Below, in pieces: positions 16,990 to 26,374 of a DNA stretch of 64,000 nucleotides. Position numbers and translations under genes: made by a program. Position 1 is the stretch's first letter, and each line of letters opens with the position of its first letter. The notes below the pieces were generated by a model, which saw nothing but the letters and a program-made list of their open reading frames with translations, searched no databases and was not told the DNA's origin. The DNA comes from Marinomonas algicola. Lineage in GTDB: Bacteria > Pseudomonadota > Gammaproteobacteria > Pseudomonadales > Marinomonadaceae. The stretch is taken from the NCBI RefSeq assembly GCF_014805825.1, contig NZ_CP061941.1, positions 3,844,001 to 3,908,000 of the forward strand. Reading direction: 5' to 3'.

Positions 16990-18834
16990 ATGCCGATATA
17001 TCGTTCAAAGACTACAACTTCAGGCAGAAATATGGCCGGCGCTCGCGCGTTATGGCGTGCAACAGGAATGACTGATGAAGATTTCCACAAACCCATTATT
17101 GCTGTCGCAAATTCATTCACTCAATTTGTCCCTGGCCATGTACATTTAAAAGACATGGGGCAACTTGTTGCCCGTGAGATTGAAGCCGCTGGTGGCGTCG
17201 CAAAAGAGTTCAATACGATCGCTGTGGATGACGGCATTGCTATGGGACACGATGGTATGCTTTACAGTTTACCGTCTAGAGATTTGATTGCTGATTCTGT
17301 TGAATACATGGTGAATGCACACTGTGCAGACGCACTTGTCTGTATTTCAAACTGCGACAAAATCACACCAGGCATGCTAATGGCGGCATTACGCTTAAAC
17401 ATCCCTGTTATTTTTGTTTCCGGTGGCCCAATGGAAGCGGGCAAAACAAAACTGTCTGAGAATAAATTAGATCTAGTTGATGCAATGGTTATCGCAGCGG
17501 ACTCAGAAGCATCTGACGAGAAAGTAGCGGCCTATGAACGCTCAGCTTGCCCGACCTGTGGATCTTGTTCAGGCATGTTTACAGCGAATTCGATGAACTG
17601 TCTAACAGAAGCCCTAGGGTTAAGTTTGCCAGGAAACGGAACCACTTTGGCAACGCACTCTGACCGCGAGCGTCTCTTCAAAGAAGCGGGGCATCGCATT
17701 GTCGATATCACGAAACGTTATTATGATAATGAAGAACTTCATTTAGCACCTCGTGCAATTGCGTCATTTGAAGCGTTTGAAAACGCCATGGCCCTAGACA
17801 TTGCTATGGGCGGTTCAACAAACACCATTCTTCATCTTCTGGCAATGGCACAAGAAGCGGAAATCGATTTCACCTTGAAAGACATTGACCGTCTCTCTCG
17901 AAAAATCCCTCAGCTATGTAAAGTCGCGCCAAACTCACCAAAATATCATGTGGAAGATGTGCATCGTGCTGGTGGTATATTTGCGTTGTTAGGTGAGCTT
18001 GATCGTGCCGGACTATTGAATAGCCATGTTCATACCGTCCACAGTGACACTATGGCCGAAGCTCTAGATAAGTGGGATATCATGCGAAACCCAACACCTG
18101 AAATTCTAGAGTTTTTCCGAGCGGGTCCCGCTGGTATACCGACTCAAACGGCATTCAGTCAATCAACACGCTGGACATCCGTTGACGGAGACCGTCAGGA
18201 TGGCTGCATTCGTTCCATTGAGAATGCCTTTTCTCTTGAAGGTGGGTTGGCCGTTCTCTATGGCAACATCGCTCTCGATGGCTGTGTGGTCAAAAGCGCA
18301 GGTGTAGATGAATCTTGTCTTGTTTTTGAAGGCCCTGCTCACATTACAGAGTCCCAAGACGAAGCCGTAAGTAACGTACTTGAAGATAAGGTAAAAGCAG
18401 GTGAGGTCGTCATTGTTCGTTATGAAGGCCCTAGAGGTGGTCCGGGCATGCAAGAAATGCTTTACCCTACATCCTACATTAAATCAAAAGGTCTAGGAAA
18501 AGCCTGTGCATTGCTAACAGATGGTCGTTTCTCTGGTGGAACCTCTGGCCTTTCTATTGGTCACGTTTCTCCTGAAGCGGCCGCGGGTGGTGCAATTGGG
18601 TTAATCGAGTCTGGCGATATTATTAAAATCGATATCCCAAACCGTACCATTAACGTCATGCTTTCAGACGAAGAACTGGCCGCTCGTCGAGTTGTTATGG
18701 AAGAAAAAGGTGATCTAGCATGGAAACCAGAGAAAGACCGTCCAAGAAAAGTGACCACGTCTCTTAAGGTATATGCTCATTTTGCAACAAGTGCCGACAA
18801 AGGCGCTGTAAGAGACACTTCTTTACTTAAATAA
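16990..18834 (+). CDS. ilvD: Dihydroxy-acid dehydratase IlvD
   Basis: Fe-S dehydratase converting 2,3-dihydroxy-isovalerate and 2,3-dihydroxy-3-methylvalerate to the 2-keto acids of valine and isoleucine synthesis. The 614-residue product is nearly collinear with E. coli IlvD: CISNCDK and CPTCGSCSGMFTANSMNC carry the cluster cysteines, and TDGRFSGGTSGLSIGHVSPEA lies near the C-terminus. The ATG at 16990 has GGGG upstream and gives MPIYRSKTTTSGRN; a GTG 12 nt earlier is less likely. It is monocistronic and ends at a strong terminator. Confidence 0.98.
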   Translation: MPIYRSKTTTSGRNMAGARALWRATGMTDEDFHKPIIAVANSFTQFVPGHVHLKDMGQLVAREIEAAGGVAKEFNTIAVDDGIAMGHDGMLYSLPSRDLIADSVEYMVNAHCADALVCISNCDKITPGMLMAALRLNIPVIFVSGGPMEAGKTKLSENKLDLVDAMVIAADSEASDEKVAAYERSACPTCGSCSGMFTANSMNCLTEALGLSLPGNGTTLATHSDRERLFKEAGHRIVDITKRYYDNEELHLAPRAIASFEAFENAMALDIAMGGSTNTILHLLAMAQEAEIDFTLKDIDRLSRKIPQLCKVAPNSPKYHVEDVHRAGGIFALLGELDRAGLLNSHVHTVHSDTMAEALDKWDIMRNPTPEILEFFRAGPAGIPTQTAFSQSTRWTSVDGDRQDGCIRSIENAFSLEGGLAVLYGNIALDGCVVKSAGVDESCLVFEGPAHITESQDEAVSNVLEDKVKAGEVVIVRYEGPRGGPGMQEMLYPTSYIKSKGLGKACALLTDGRFSGGTSGLSIGHVSPEAAAGGAIGLIESGDIIKIDIPNRTINVMLSDEELAARRVVMEEKGDLAWKPEKDRPRKVTTSLKVYAHFATSADKGAVRDTSLLK

Positions 18835-18851
18835 CCGGTAAATTTCATCCC

Positions 18852-18896
18852 AAAAAGCCGCTTTAAGATTATAATAACCTTAAAGCGGCTTTTTGT
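18852..18896 (+). terminator. Intrinsic terminator of ilvD
   Basis: A 14-bp perfect stem AAAGCCGCTTTAAG and its complement, with an 11-nt loop and then a T-rich tail, 18 nt after the ilvD stop. It is the longest perfect terminator stem among those in the first 20 kb. Confidence 0.95.
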
Positions 18897-18942
18897 TTTT
18901 TTACACTTTCTCTATTTTAACCCTGATAGTCCAAGGATTTAC

Positions 18943-19785
18943 ATGCTGAGTTATCGCCATATTTACCATGCAGGCAATCATGCAGACATTTTAAAACACA
19001 TAATAGTGAGTCAAATCTGTAAACATTTGATCAAGAAAGAAGCGCCTTTTTTCTATCTTGATACACACGCTGGTATTGGAGAATATTCCCTTGAGTCCGC
19101 ACAAGCACAAAAAAACAAAGAATTTGAATCAGGTATTGCCAAGCTGATTGCGCAACAAAAACTCCCAGAACCTATTGCTGACTTTGTTGATTTAGTAAAA
19201 TCAATGAACGCGAAAGAGAGCGTATTAACTTATCCTGGCAGCCCGAAAGTCGTTGCATACTATCAACGCTTAAAAGATAAAATGCATTTATGCGAATTAC
19301 ACCCCAACGACTACCCTATTTTAGCAAGCCTCTTCCCAAGCAAACGTAAAGCCAATGTACAAAATGGAGATGGGTTTGCCGCGGTGAAAGCGATGCTACC
19401 ACCACCACAAAAACGTGGCTTCGTGCTGATGGATCCGCCTTACGAGGTCAAACAAGATTACCACACGGTTGTCGATGCACTTGCAGAAGGTCATAAACGT
19501 TTTCCCACTGGCACCTATGCTATATGGTATCCTGTGTTGTCTCGCCAACAAGCGGACAACCTAATTAACTCAGTTGAAGCAACGAAAATCCGTAATATAC
19601 TGCTGGTTGAGCTACTGATTCGTGACGCAAATACGGAACAAGGCATGAATGGTAGCGGGATGATTTTAGTTAACCCTCCTTGGACTCTCAAGGCAGAAGC
19701 AGAGCAGTATTTACCGACATTGCAGACACTGTTAGGTGAGGGTGACGGGGCGAGTTTTCAAGTCCGATGCATTACACCCGAATAA
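18943..19785 (+). CDS. rlmJ: 23S rRNA (adenine2030-N6)-methyltransferase RlmJ
   Basis: SAM-dependent methyltransferase that makes m6A2030 in 23S rRNA. The 280-residue protein starts MLSYRHIYHAGNHADILKH, the family's signature N-terminus. It shows the SAM-binding FFYLDTHAGIGEY (about 37-49) and the catalytic DPPYE (about 164-168) of N6-adenine methylases. Length agrees with E. coli RlmJ (280). It is followed 34 bp later by the PAS-GGDEF gene, with which it may be cotranscribed. Confidence 0.95.
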   Translation: MLSYRHIYHAGNHADILKHIIVSQICKHLIKKEAPFFYLDTHAGIGEYSLESAQAQKNKEFESGIAKLIAQQKLPEPIADFVDLVKSMNAKESVLTYPGSPKVVAYYQRLKDKMHLCELHPNDYPILASLFPSKRKANVQNGDGFAAVKAMLPPPQKRGFVLMDPPYEVKQDYHTVVDALAEGHKRFPTGTYAIWYPVLSRQQADNLINSVEATKIRNILLVELLIRDANTEQGMNGSGMILVNPPWTLKAEAEQYLPTLQTLLGEGDGASFQVRCITPE

Positions 19786-19819
19786 CGATTAAATTTTGAT
19801 TAAGAAGAGGAGAGGTGAT

Positions 19820-21055
19820 ATGCAAAATCCAAACGATATATTTAAGTCTGCGTTTGATTTTATGCCAACACCGGCGTTCATTATTGAACGAGTAAGTGGC
19901 AACATTGTAGGTTCAAACCAAGGATTTAGAGCGTTATTTGCGAATCAAATTGCATCTCCGCCAGAGCATTGGCTAGCCCTTAGCGCATCCTCTTCTGAAC
20001 AAGATAATTGGGATTGGTTATCCAATGAAATTGATATGGGTAATATAGATCGTTGCCAAGAAAAAATTCAAATTGGTGACATCGTTATAACCGCTGAGTT
20101 AGGCTTTCAATCGGTTGATGACGATCATTACCTGACTTGCGTTTACAGCACAGACTATATGGACCTTTCATCGGCTGAAAATACACTCTTGAAGTTTGCT
20201 CTTACTGAGTCCTCCACTGGCTTATGGTTATGGGAAACAGATGGCGACCTGGTTGTTTGCTCTGAATCCATTTCAATCTTACTTGGTGGTAACCCTATGG
20301 ATTCACCACAATCAACAGAAGAGTGGCATAACTTAGTTCATCCCGATGATGTTCTTAAACTTAAGACCCTTGTGACTGAGCATGTGGCTAATAATGCCGA
20401 TTACTACGAAGCGGAATACCGCATTAGGAAAGGCGATAACTCGTACATGTGGGTCAAAGAACGTGGACGCACTTATTCAAGAGACAGCAAAGGAAATATC
20501 GCTAAAATCATTGGTTTCATGGAGGACATTAGTTCAAGAAAAGAGCTGGAAGAACACCTTCGTAATCAAGCCACTTATGATGAATTAACTGGGTTATTGA
20601 ATCGAGATGCGGCTATTTCACACTTCAAAAAGCAGCTTGGATTAGCCAAACGCCAATATACACCACTTATTATGGTGAAAATTAATATCGGTGCTGATAA
20701 TTGTTTAATCGGTCTTTCTAATCAGGCTAAGAATGAAGCGATTCGAACGTCAAGCCAATATATTTATAATCATATTCGTGAAGCCGATGTATTGGCTCGA
20801 GTTGAGCCTGAAAAGTTATTGCTACTTCTACCTAATACAGGAGAAAAAGACGCTTTAAAACTCATTTCGAATATTGTGGATTCCGACACAAGATTGACCG
20901 TTAATCTATCAGACGGCAGTATTAGAGAGTTGAAACTCTGTGCAGGCGTCGCTATTTTCCCTGAAGATGGAGATACGATAGAAGAGTTAGCCGAAAGCGC
21001 TAATCTTGCTGTTGAGTCATGTGCTTCGTCTAACCGTAAAATAGCCTTAAACTAA
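19820..21055 (+). CDS. PAS protein with a degenerate GGDEF domain
   Basis: A 411-residue cytoplasmic sensor. It contains an N-terminal PAS-like segment (about 8-115), a second PAS of the PAS_3 type with a PAC motif (about 120-243; WHNLVHPDD, YRIRKGDNSYMWVKERGR, GFMEDISSRKELE), and a C-terminal GGDEF fold (about 250-411, beginning ATYDELTGLLNRDA). The active-site loop that should read GG(D/E)EF is VEPEK (328-332), and the AD-x-A-(M/L)-Y-x-AK helix is also eroded. Diguanylate cyclase activity is therefore unlikely; it may bind a ligand or a partner. The ATG at 19820 has AGAGGAGAGG upstream; an earlier in-frame TTG is disregarded. Confidence 0.88.
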   Translation: MQNPNDIFKSAFDFMPTPAFIIERVSGNIVGSNQGFRALFANQIASPPEHWLALSASSSEQDNWDWLSNEIDMGNIDRCQEKIQIGDIVITAELGFQSVDDDHYLTCVYSTDYMDLSSAENTLLKFALTESSTGLWLWETDGDLVVCSESISILLGGNPMDSPQSTEEWHNLVHPDDVLKLKTLVTEHVANNADYYEAEYRIRKGDNSYMWVKERGRTYSRDSKGNIAKIIGFMEDISSRKELEEHLRNQATYDELTGLLNRDAAISHFKKQLGLAKRQYTPLIMVKINIGADNCLIGLSNQAKNEAIRTSSQYIYNHIREADVLARVEPEKLLLLLPNTGEKDALKLISNIVDSDTRLTVNLSDGSIRELKLCAGVAIFPEDGDTIEELAESANLAVESCASSNRKIALN

Positions 21056-21094
21056 AAAGAGGCCGTTAGTTGAGGTAACTAACGGCCTCTTTTT
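21054..21094. terminator. Bidirectional terminator between the PAS-GGDEF gene and folA
   Basis: An 18-bp perfect inverted repeat (GAGGCCGTTAGTT core flanked by A5 and T5) with a 5-nt loop. It begins within the stop codon of the plus-strand gene and lies 67 nt past the folA stop on the minus strand. T-runs are present in both directions. Confidence 0.95.
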
Positions 21095-21160
21095 AGTGAT
21101 TATTACATCATAGCCATCGTTAAAAAAACGCGTTTTTTACTTTTACACAAACGTAAAATG

Positions 21161-21667
21161 CTATCCTTTGAGCTTATCGTATACAACAAAACTGTAATCA
21201 TACGGGTTTGGCTCTTGTGCTTTAAAGTCTTCTCGTGTGACTTCGTTAAATGACGACCAAGTCACATCAGGAAAGTAAGCATCGCCTTCAACAACATCAT
21301 GTACATGAGTAATATAAAGACGATCGACCATAGGAAGAATTCTTTGGTAAATTTGAGCCCCCCCTATCACCATTACCTCGTCATGACCTTCAACAAATGC
21401 AATATTGTTCCCAAGAGAAATAGCTTCTTCTAACGTCTTCACACAGTCAACTCCAGTAAATTGCCAATCATCTTGACGACTCACGACAATATTTCTTCTT
21501 CCTGGTAGCGGCCTTCCAATAGATTCAAACGTTTTACGCCCCATTATAATAGGCTTCCCCATAGTAACGCGTTTAAAGTACTGTAAATCATTCGGTAAAT
21601 GCCAAGGAAGGGAATTATTAATTCCAATTACCTGATTCTCAGACATAGCAACGATTAAAGACAACAT
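21161..21667 (-). CDS. folA: Dihydrofolate reductase FolA
   Basis: NADPH-dependent reduction of dihydrofolate to tetrahydrofolate; the target of trimethoprim. The 168 residues include IVAMSENQVIG, LPWHLPNDLQYFK (Trp and the catalytic Asp in NDL at about 27), MGRKTFESIGRPLPGRRNIVVSR and VIGGAQIY. It is the last gene of a minus-strand operon rppH-ptsP-lgt-thyA-folA. It sits 31 bp after thyA, the enzyme that generates its dihydrofolate substrate. Confidence 0.97.
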   Translation of the reverse strand: MLSLIVAMSENQVIGINNSLPWHLPNDLQYFKRVTMGKPIIMGRKTFESIGRPLPGRRNIVVSRQDDWQFTGVDCVKTLEEAISLGNNIAFVEGHDEVMVIGGAQIYQRILPMVDRLYITHVHDVVEGDAYFPDVTWSSFNEVTREDFKAQEPNPYDYSFVVYDKLKG

Positions 21668-21698
21668 AATTCTTCTCTTATGATTTTTTCGGTATTAT

Positions 21699-22532
21699 TT
21701 AAATCGCAATAGGCGCGGATATATGACTCTGAGGTTCATAACCAAGAATTTCAAAATCGTCAAAGCGATAATCAAATATTGAATCTGGCCTGCGCAACAT
21801 ATTGAGTTTCGGCAAGGCAGAAGGCGTTCTCTCAAGCTGTAATTTTGCTTGTTCAATGTGATTCGCATAAAGGTGGCAATCACCGATCGAAAGAACAATT
21901 TCTCCTGGCTCTAAGTCACATTGCTGAGCCAGCATATGGGTTAAGAAGGCCAAAGAGGCTGTATTATAAGGGTTTCCAAGAAATAGATCGTTACTGCGAA
22001 TGTAAAGCGACGCACTTAATTTTCCATCACAAACGTAAAATTGGTATAAGACGTGACAAGGGGGTAACGCCATTAAACCGGCCGCCGCATTCTCCCAAGG
22101 TTTTTTGGTTTCGTCTGGTAAACAAGCCACGTTCCAGCCATTGATAATGTGTCTACGACTAGAAGGGTTATTTTTCAATCCTTCTACGAGTGTGGCCACT
22201 TGATCGTATACCTTACCGTCTTCTCCTTTCCAATTACGCCACTGAGCACCATAAACAGGGCCAAGTTCGCCCTCATCCGTCGCCCATTCATCCCAGATGC
22301 TTACACCATTCTCTTTTAGGTAGCGAATATTTGTCTCACCACTTAAAAACCACAAAAGCTCATGCAAGATACTACGGATATGAAGTTTTTTTGTGGTTAA
22401 TAAAGGAAAGCCCGCTTGTAGATCATAGCGAACTTGACGGCCAAACACACTGTAAGTGCCGGTGCCAGTTCGATCACCTTTAAATTGTCCGTTGTCTAAA
22501 ACATCCTGCAAGAGTTGCAGATAAGGAAGCAT
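21699..22532 (-). CDS. thyA: Thymidylate synthase ThyA
   Basis: Methylates dUMP to dTMP using methylenetetrahydrofolate and yields dihydrofolate. The 277-residue protein shows DRTGTGTYSVFG (about 20-31), the catalytic Cys in LPPCHVLYQFYV (about 157), SLYIRSNDLFLGNPYN and the C-terminal APIAI. The ATG at 22530-22532 has AGGTG upstream; 15 further open codons are not conserved. It lies 68 bp downstream of lgt. Confidence 0.97.
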   Translation of the reverse strand: MLPYLQLLQDVLDNGQFKGDRTGTGTYSVFGRQVRYDLQAGFPLLTTKKLHIRSILHELLWFLSGETNIRYLKENGVSIWDEWATDEGELGPVYGAQWRNWKGEDGKVYDQVATLVEGLKNNPSSRRHIINGWNVACLPDETKKPWENAAAGLMALPPCHVLYQFYVCDGKLSASLYIRSNDLFLGNPYNTASLAFLTHMLAQQCDLEPGEIVLSIGDCHLYANHIEQAKLQLERTPSALPKLNMLRRPDSIFDYRFDDFEILGYEPQSHISAPIAI

Positions 22533-22600
22533 AAAATCACCTAATAACCTGAGTAAAAATGCTCGTAATTCTAGCATTTCTACTCAGGATTTAGATAAAT

Positions 22601-23395
22601 TTATTTAGCCGTTAAACTCGACTTGTAACCATAAAGGATCAAGGCTACCCCTCCAAACACCATTGGCAAAGATAACAACTGACCTTGAGTTAACCAGTCA
22701 AAGGCTAAATAACCAATATGAGCATCAGGCTGGCGGAAAAACTCAACCACAATCCTAAATAAACCATAGAAAAGTAGAAACATACCAGAGACACAATATC
22801 TAGGTTTCTGTTTCTGAGAAAAAAACCATAAAATGACAAAAAGTACGATGCCTTCAAGTACAAATTGATACAGCTGAGACGGATGACGTACTAGTTGGCT
22901 TGGGTCATTCGGAAATACCATGCCCCAAGAGGCTTCTGTGGCCTTCCCCCAAAGCTCCCCACCAATAAAGTTTCCAACTCGCCCTGCGCCCAACCCAATA
23001 GGGACTAAAGGTGCGATAAAGTCTGTCACGTCAATCAGGTGCTTATTATAGCGACGACTAAAGAGTAACATCGCCACTATTACGCCTAATAAGCCGCCGT
23101 GGAATGACATTCCGCCTTCCCAAATACGAAATAAGCTTAAGGGGTCGCTTAGTAATCCTTCGAATTGGTAAAACAAGATATAACCAATACGACCACCAAG
23201 AATAACGCCCATGGCACCATAAAAAATAACATCACTCATTTGATCTTTGGTCCAGTTGCCGGAGGACAACTTTGCTCTGTAAGTGCCCAGCAAGTACGCA
23301 CCAGCAAAGCCGATCAAATACATAATTCCATACCAATGCACGGACAGTGGACCAAGAGAAACCGCAATAGGGTCAATATTAGGGTAATCAATCAT
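22601..23395 (-). CDS. lgt: Prolipoprotein diacylglyceryl transferase Lgt
   Basis: Inner-membrane enzyme that transfers diacylglycerol from phosphatidylglycerol to the lipobox Cys of prolipoproteins. The 264-residue, seven-helix protein has the family signature GAGRVGNFIGGELWG (about 136-150, with the essential Arg and Asn), an HWYGIMYLIGF motif near the N-terminus and HPSQLYQ. It lies between ptsP and thyA, the usual gammaproteobacterial order. Confidence 0.97.
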   Translation of the reverse strand: MIDYPNIDPIAVSLGPLSVHWYGIMYLIGFAGAYLLGTYRAKLSSGNWTKDQMSDVIFYGAMGVILGGRIGYILFYQFEGLLSDPLSLFRIWEGGMSFHGGLLGVIVAMLLFSRRYNKHLIDVTDFIAPLVPIGLGAGRVGNFIGGELWGKATEASWGMVFPNDPSQLVRHPSQLYQFVLEGIVLFVILWFFSQKQKPRYCVSGMFLLFYGLFRIVVEFFRQPDAHIGYLAFDWLTQGQLLSLPMVFGGVALILYGYKSSLTAK

Positions 23396-23424
23396 TATCT
23401 TGTATAACCTTTATAATAAAACAA

Positions 23425-25716
23425 CTAGTGCACCGATTGATTGCTTTTACTTGGTTTAACCAAGCGTTCAATATCCGCTTCTCTCATAAGGCGTGTCATC
23501 GTTTGAGTCACCGCATCAGCGTGAACCAAGTTCATAACTTGTTCCAGCATTTCATTAGCCTGTTCTACCGTAATGTTTCGTATAACCGCTTTCACCTTAG
23601 GCAAACTCGTTGAACTCATAGACAAGGTGTCATAACCCATTGCCATCAATAAAATAGCACCCATTGGATCTCCCGCCATCTCACCACAAACACTTAAACT
23701 GATGCCTTCATGCTTCACATCAATCACTATATTAAACAGTGCCCGTAATACAGCAGGATGGAAAGGGCTGTATAAGTCGGCTACTCGTGGGTTGTTTCTA
23801 TCTACCGCCAGAAGATATTGTGTTAAATCATTGCTGCCCACTGACATAAAGTCGACGATAGCCGCTAATGCTTTAACTTGATACACGGCAGCAGGGACCT
23901 CGATCATGACGCCTATTTGAGGCATTTGAACATCATAACCTTCTTCCTTTACCTCCATAAAAGAGCGCCTAATCAATGACTGAGCTTCTTCCACTTCCGC
24001 CACATTAGATATCATAGGAAGCATGATTTTAAGATTATGCAGCCCTGCACTGGCCTTAATCATCGCACGTATTTGACCTAAGAATATTTCGGTATGGTCC
24101 AATGTGACACGAATGCCACGCCATCCAAGGAATGGATTTTCTTCTTTTATAGAGAAATATGGTAAGGCTTTATCGCCACCAATATCCAACGTCCTCATCG
24201 TTACTGGAGCCGGTGCAAAACCTTCAAGCTGTTGCCGGTATATATGCTCTTGCTCTTTTTCAGTTGGAAAACGCTCGCGTACCATAAATGGCACCTCGGT
24301 ACGGTACAGCCCAATACCTTCTGCTCCACGATCAAGAGACAGTCCTATATCGGCCGATAAACCAGTATTCACAAACAAAGACATGCGATGACCGTCTTTG
24401 GTTTCGCAAGGTAAATCCCTAAGCGTCAGGAACTCTTCTTCTAATAGTTTTTGCTCATCAACAACCTGTTGATAACTTTCAATCATTTTCTCTGATGGAT
24501 TGGTAAATATTCTTCCCGTATAGCCATCGATAATCATGCTTTTTTTATCAAGCTGAGCATAGGGTAAATCCATTGCGCCCATCACGGTGGGGATTCCCAT
24601 CGCTCTTGCCAAAATGGCGACATGAGAGTTGCCAGACCCTCTAACGGATACAAGCCCTTTAATCATATCTAATGGGATTTCACCTAACATGGAAGCGGTT
24701 AGCTCTTCTCCAATCACTATGGCCGGTTCGGAAAAACGGTTCGCAGCATTAGGTGAACTTTCCTGAAGGTGAGATAAAATACGACAACCGAGATCTCGAA
24801 CATCAGATGCCCTTTCTCGTAAATATGGATCATCCATCATATTAAATTGTGCAATGTGCGCCAGAAAGACTTGACGCAATGCACCCTGAGCCCAATTTCC
24901 TGCCTTAATTTTATTCTCGACTTCAATCGCAATGGTGTTGTCATCTAACATTTTTAAATAGACATCAAACAAGGCTCGCTCATCGGAAGAAAGATGCTGG
25001 CTAAGACGGCTACTTGCTTGTCTGATGTCTTTTCTAGCGCCTTCTAGCGCCATACGAAACTCTAAAATTTCTTGCTCTGAGTCATCCGTAACTCGATCTG
25101 GAATGGCATTTAAATCGGCAGGAGGGTACACAACAACCGCCGTGCCAATGGCAACACCAGAACTACCGGCTATCCCTTTGTAACGCAAATCAGAATGAGC
25201 GACTTCGTTTGATTTATTAAAAACCGTCATGGCACCTGTTGCTTCAGCATGAGCAATGATACTGGCTAGCTGAGCCGATAAGGTCATTAAAAAGGCTTCT
25301 TCACTTTCATCAAAACGACGTTTTTCCTCGTGCTGTACCACCAATACACCCAGCACCTGACGGTGGTGGATAATCGGTACGCCCAAAAAAGATTGATAGC
25401 GCTCTTCTCCTGTTCCTTTTAAAAAATGGAAAGCTGGGTGTTTTTGCGCATCTTCTAAATTGACGGGTTCAGCCCGACGACCAACAAGACTCACTAAGCC
25501 CTCATCAGGCTTCAAACTGGCATTACCAGCCACCTCAGCATTTAAGCCACGGGTCGCCATTAACAAATATTCTTTCGAATTGGGATCAACCAGGTAAACT
25601 GAGCATACTTCGGCCCTCATTGAGCGCCTTACTCGCCGCACAATAATATCCAATGCGGCAGACAAGGATTCTGCGGCCGCCACTTCTTGTGTAATGCGCC
25701 TTAACAAACTTAGCAT
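23425..25716 (-). CDS. ptsP: PTS-Ntr enzyme I, PtsP
   Basis: First phosphotransferase of the nitrogen-related PTS: it autophosphorylates from PEP and passes phosphate to NPr (PtsO). The 763-residue protein has an N-terminal GAF domain (about 10-150) thought to sense glutamine/2-oxoglutarate. A phosphohistidine swivel domain follows, with the active His in GSGNSHVAILARAMGIP (about 356), and then a PEP-binding barrel with GLYRTEVPFM, GWRGIRVTL and SVGSNDLTQYLLAVDRNN, and the Cys of SVCGEMAG. The ATG at 25714-25716 follows AAAAGGAG. rppH is immediately upstream. Confidence 0.96.
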   Translation of the reverse strand: MLSLLRRITQEVAAAESLSAALDIIVRRVRRSMRAEVCSVYLVDPNSKEYLLMATRGLNAEVAGNASLKPDEGLVSLVGRRAEPVNLEDAQKHPAFHFLKGTGEERYQSFLGVPIIHHRQVLGVLVVQHEEKRRFDESEEAFLMTLSAQLASIIAHAEATGAMTVFNKSNEVAHSDLRYKGIAGSSGVAIGTAVVVYPPADLNAIPDRVTDDSEQEILEFRMALEGARKDIRQASSRLSQHLSSDERALFDVYLKMLDDNTIAIEVENKIKAGNWAQGALRQVFLAHIAQFNMMDDPYLRERASDVRDLGCRILSHLQESSPNAANRFSEPAIVIGEELTASMLGEIPLDMIKGLVSVRGSGNSHVAILARAMGIPTVMGAMDLPYAQLDKKSMIIDGYTGRIFTNPSEKMIESYQQVVDEQKLLEEEFLTLRDLPCETKDGHRMSLFVNTGLSADIGLSLDRGAEGIGLYRTEVPFMVRERFPTEKEQEHIYRQQLEGFAPAPVTMRTLDIGGDKALPYFSIKEENPFLGWRGIRVTLDHTEIFLGQIRAMIKASAGLHNLKIMLPMISNVAEVEEAQSLIRRSFMEVKEEGYDVQMPQIGVMIEVPAAVYQVKALAAIVDFMSVGSNDLTQYLLAVDRNNPRVADLYSPFHPAVLRALFNIVIDVKHEGISLSVCGEMAGDPMGAILLMAMGYDTLSMSSTSLPKVKAVIRNITVEQANEMLEQVMNLVHADAVTQTMTRLMREADIERLVKPSKSNQSVH

Positions 25717-25736
25717 GGTTCTCCTTTTATTTATCC

Positions 25737-26240
25737 TCAAGCTACTGACCTATCTACCTTATCTAACCATCTGTGGGCATTAGGAATTAATTCCTTTAAT
25801 GCACGACGGTAAACATCCTTTTTAAAAGCAACGACCTGACCTAAAGGATACCAATAACTTACCCAACGCCACCCATCAAACTCGGGACATTCTGTCCCAT
25901 CAACACATACATCAGCATCAGGACAGCGAATAGAAAGCAAAAACCACTTTTGTTTTTGCCCAATACACAAAGGTTTACTATTATGTCGTAACATACGTTT
26001 AGGCAAACGATACCTTAACCAGCCACGTGTTTTTCCAACAATTTCTACTTGATGAGGCTCTAAGCCAACTTCTTCTTTCAATTCTCGAAATAGAGCATCT
26101 TCGGCGGTTTCATCATTCTTAATACCGCCTTGAGGGAACTGCCAAGCATTTTGACCTATTCGCCTTGCCCATAAAAGTTGGCCTCGCTCGTTCATAAGTA
26201 TGATGCCTACATTCGGCCTATATCCGTCTGTATCAATCAC
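25737..26240 (-). CDS. rppH: RNA pyrophosphohydrolase RppH
   Basis: Nudix enzyme that removes pyrophosphate from 5'-triphosphorylated mRNA and so starts 5'-end-dependent decay. The 167 residues begin MIDTDGYRPNVGIILMN, typical of RppH, and contain the Nudix box GGIKNDETAEDALFRELKEEVGL (about 38-60), with the catalytic glutamates of REL-x-EE intact. It is the first gene of rppH-ptsP-lgt-thyA-folA and is divergent from the HAD phosphatase gene. Confidence 0.96.
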   Translation of the reverse strand: MIDTDGYRPNVGIILMNERGQLLWARRIGQNAWQFPQGGIKNDETAEDALFRELKEEVGLEPHQVEIVGKTRGWLRYRLPKRMLRHNSKPLCIGQKQKWFLLSIRCPDADVCVDGTECPEFDGWRWVSYWYPLGQVVAFKKDVYRRALKELIPNAHRWLDKVDRSVA

Positions 26241-26306
26241 GAGACACTACCTTAAATCTAAAAAATAATTGAATTCATTGTTCCATAATTCATCTAGCTT
26301 AACAAT

Positions 26307-26320
26307 TAACACTGGTGTTA
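26307..26320. promoter_or_regulatory. Palindrome in the rppH/HAD divergent promoter region
   Basis: TAACACTGGTGTTA is a perfect 14-bp palindrome located 55-68 bp before the HAD gene GTG and 67-80 bp before the rppH ATG. A TATACT -10-like hexamer for the HAD gene follows at 26337-26342, placing the palindrome just upstream of the expected -35. It could be an operator; the regulator is unknown. Confidence 0.35.
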
Positions 26321-26374
26321 TTTCTCTGTAAGGTCATTATACTCCCTCATATTTGTATTAATTGAGGATGAAAC

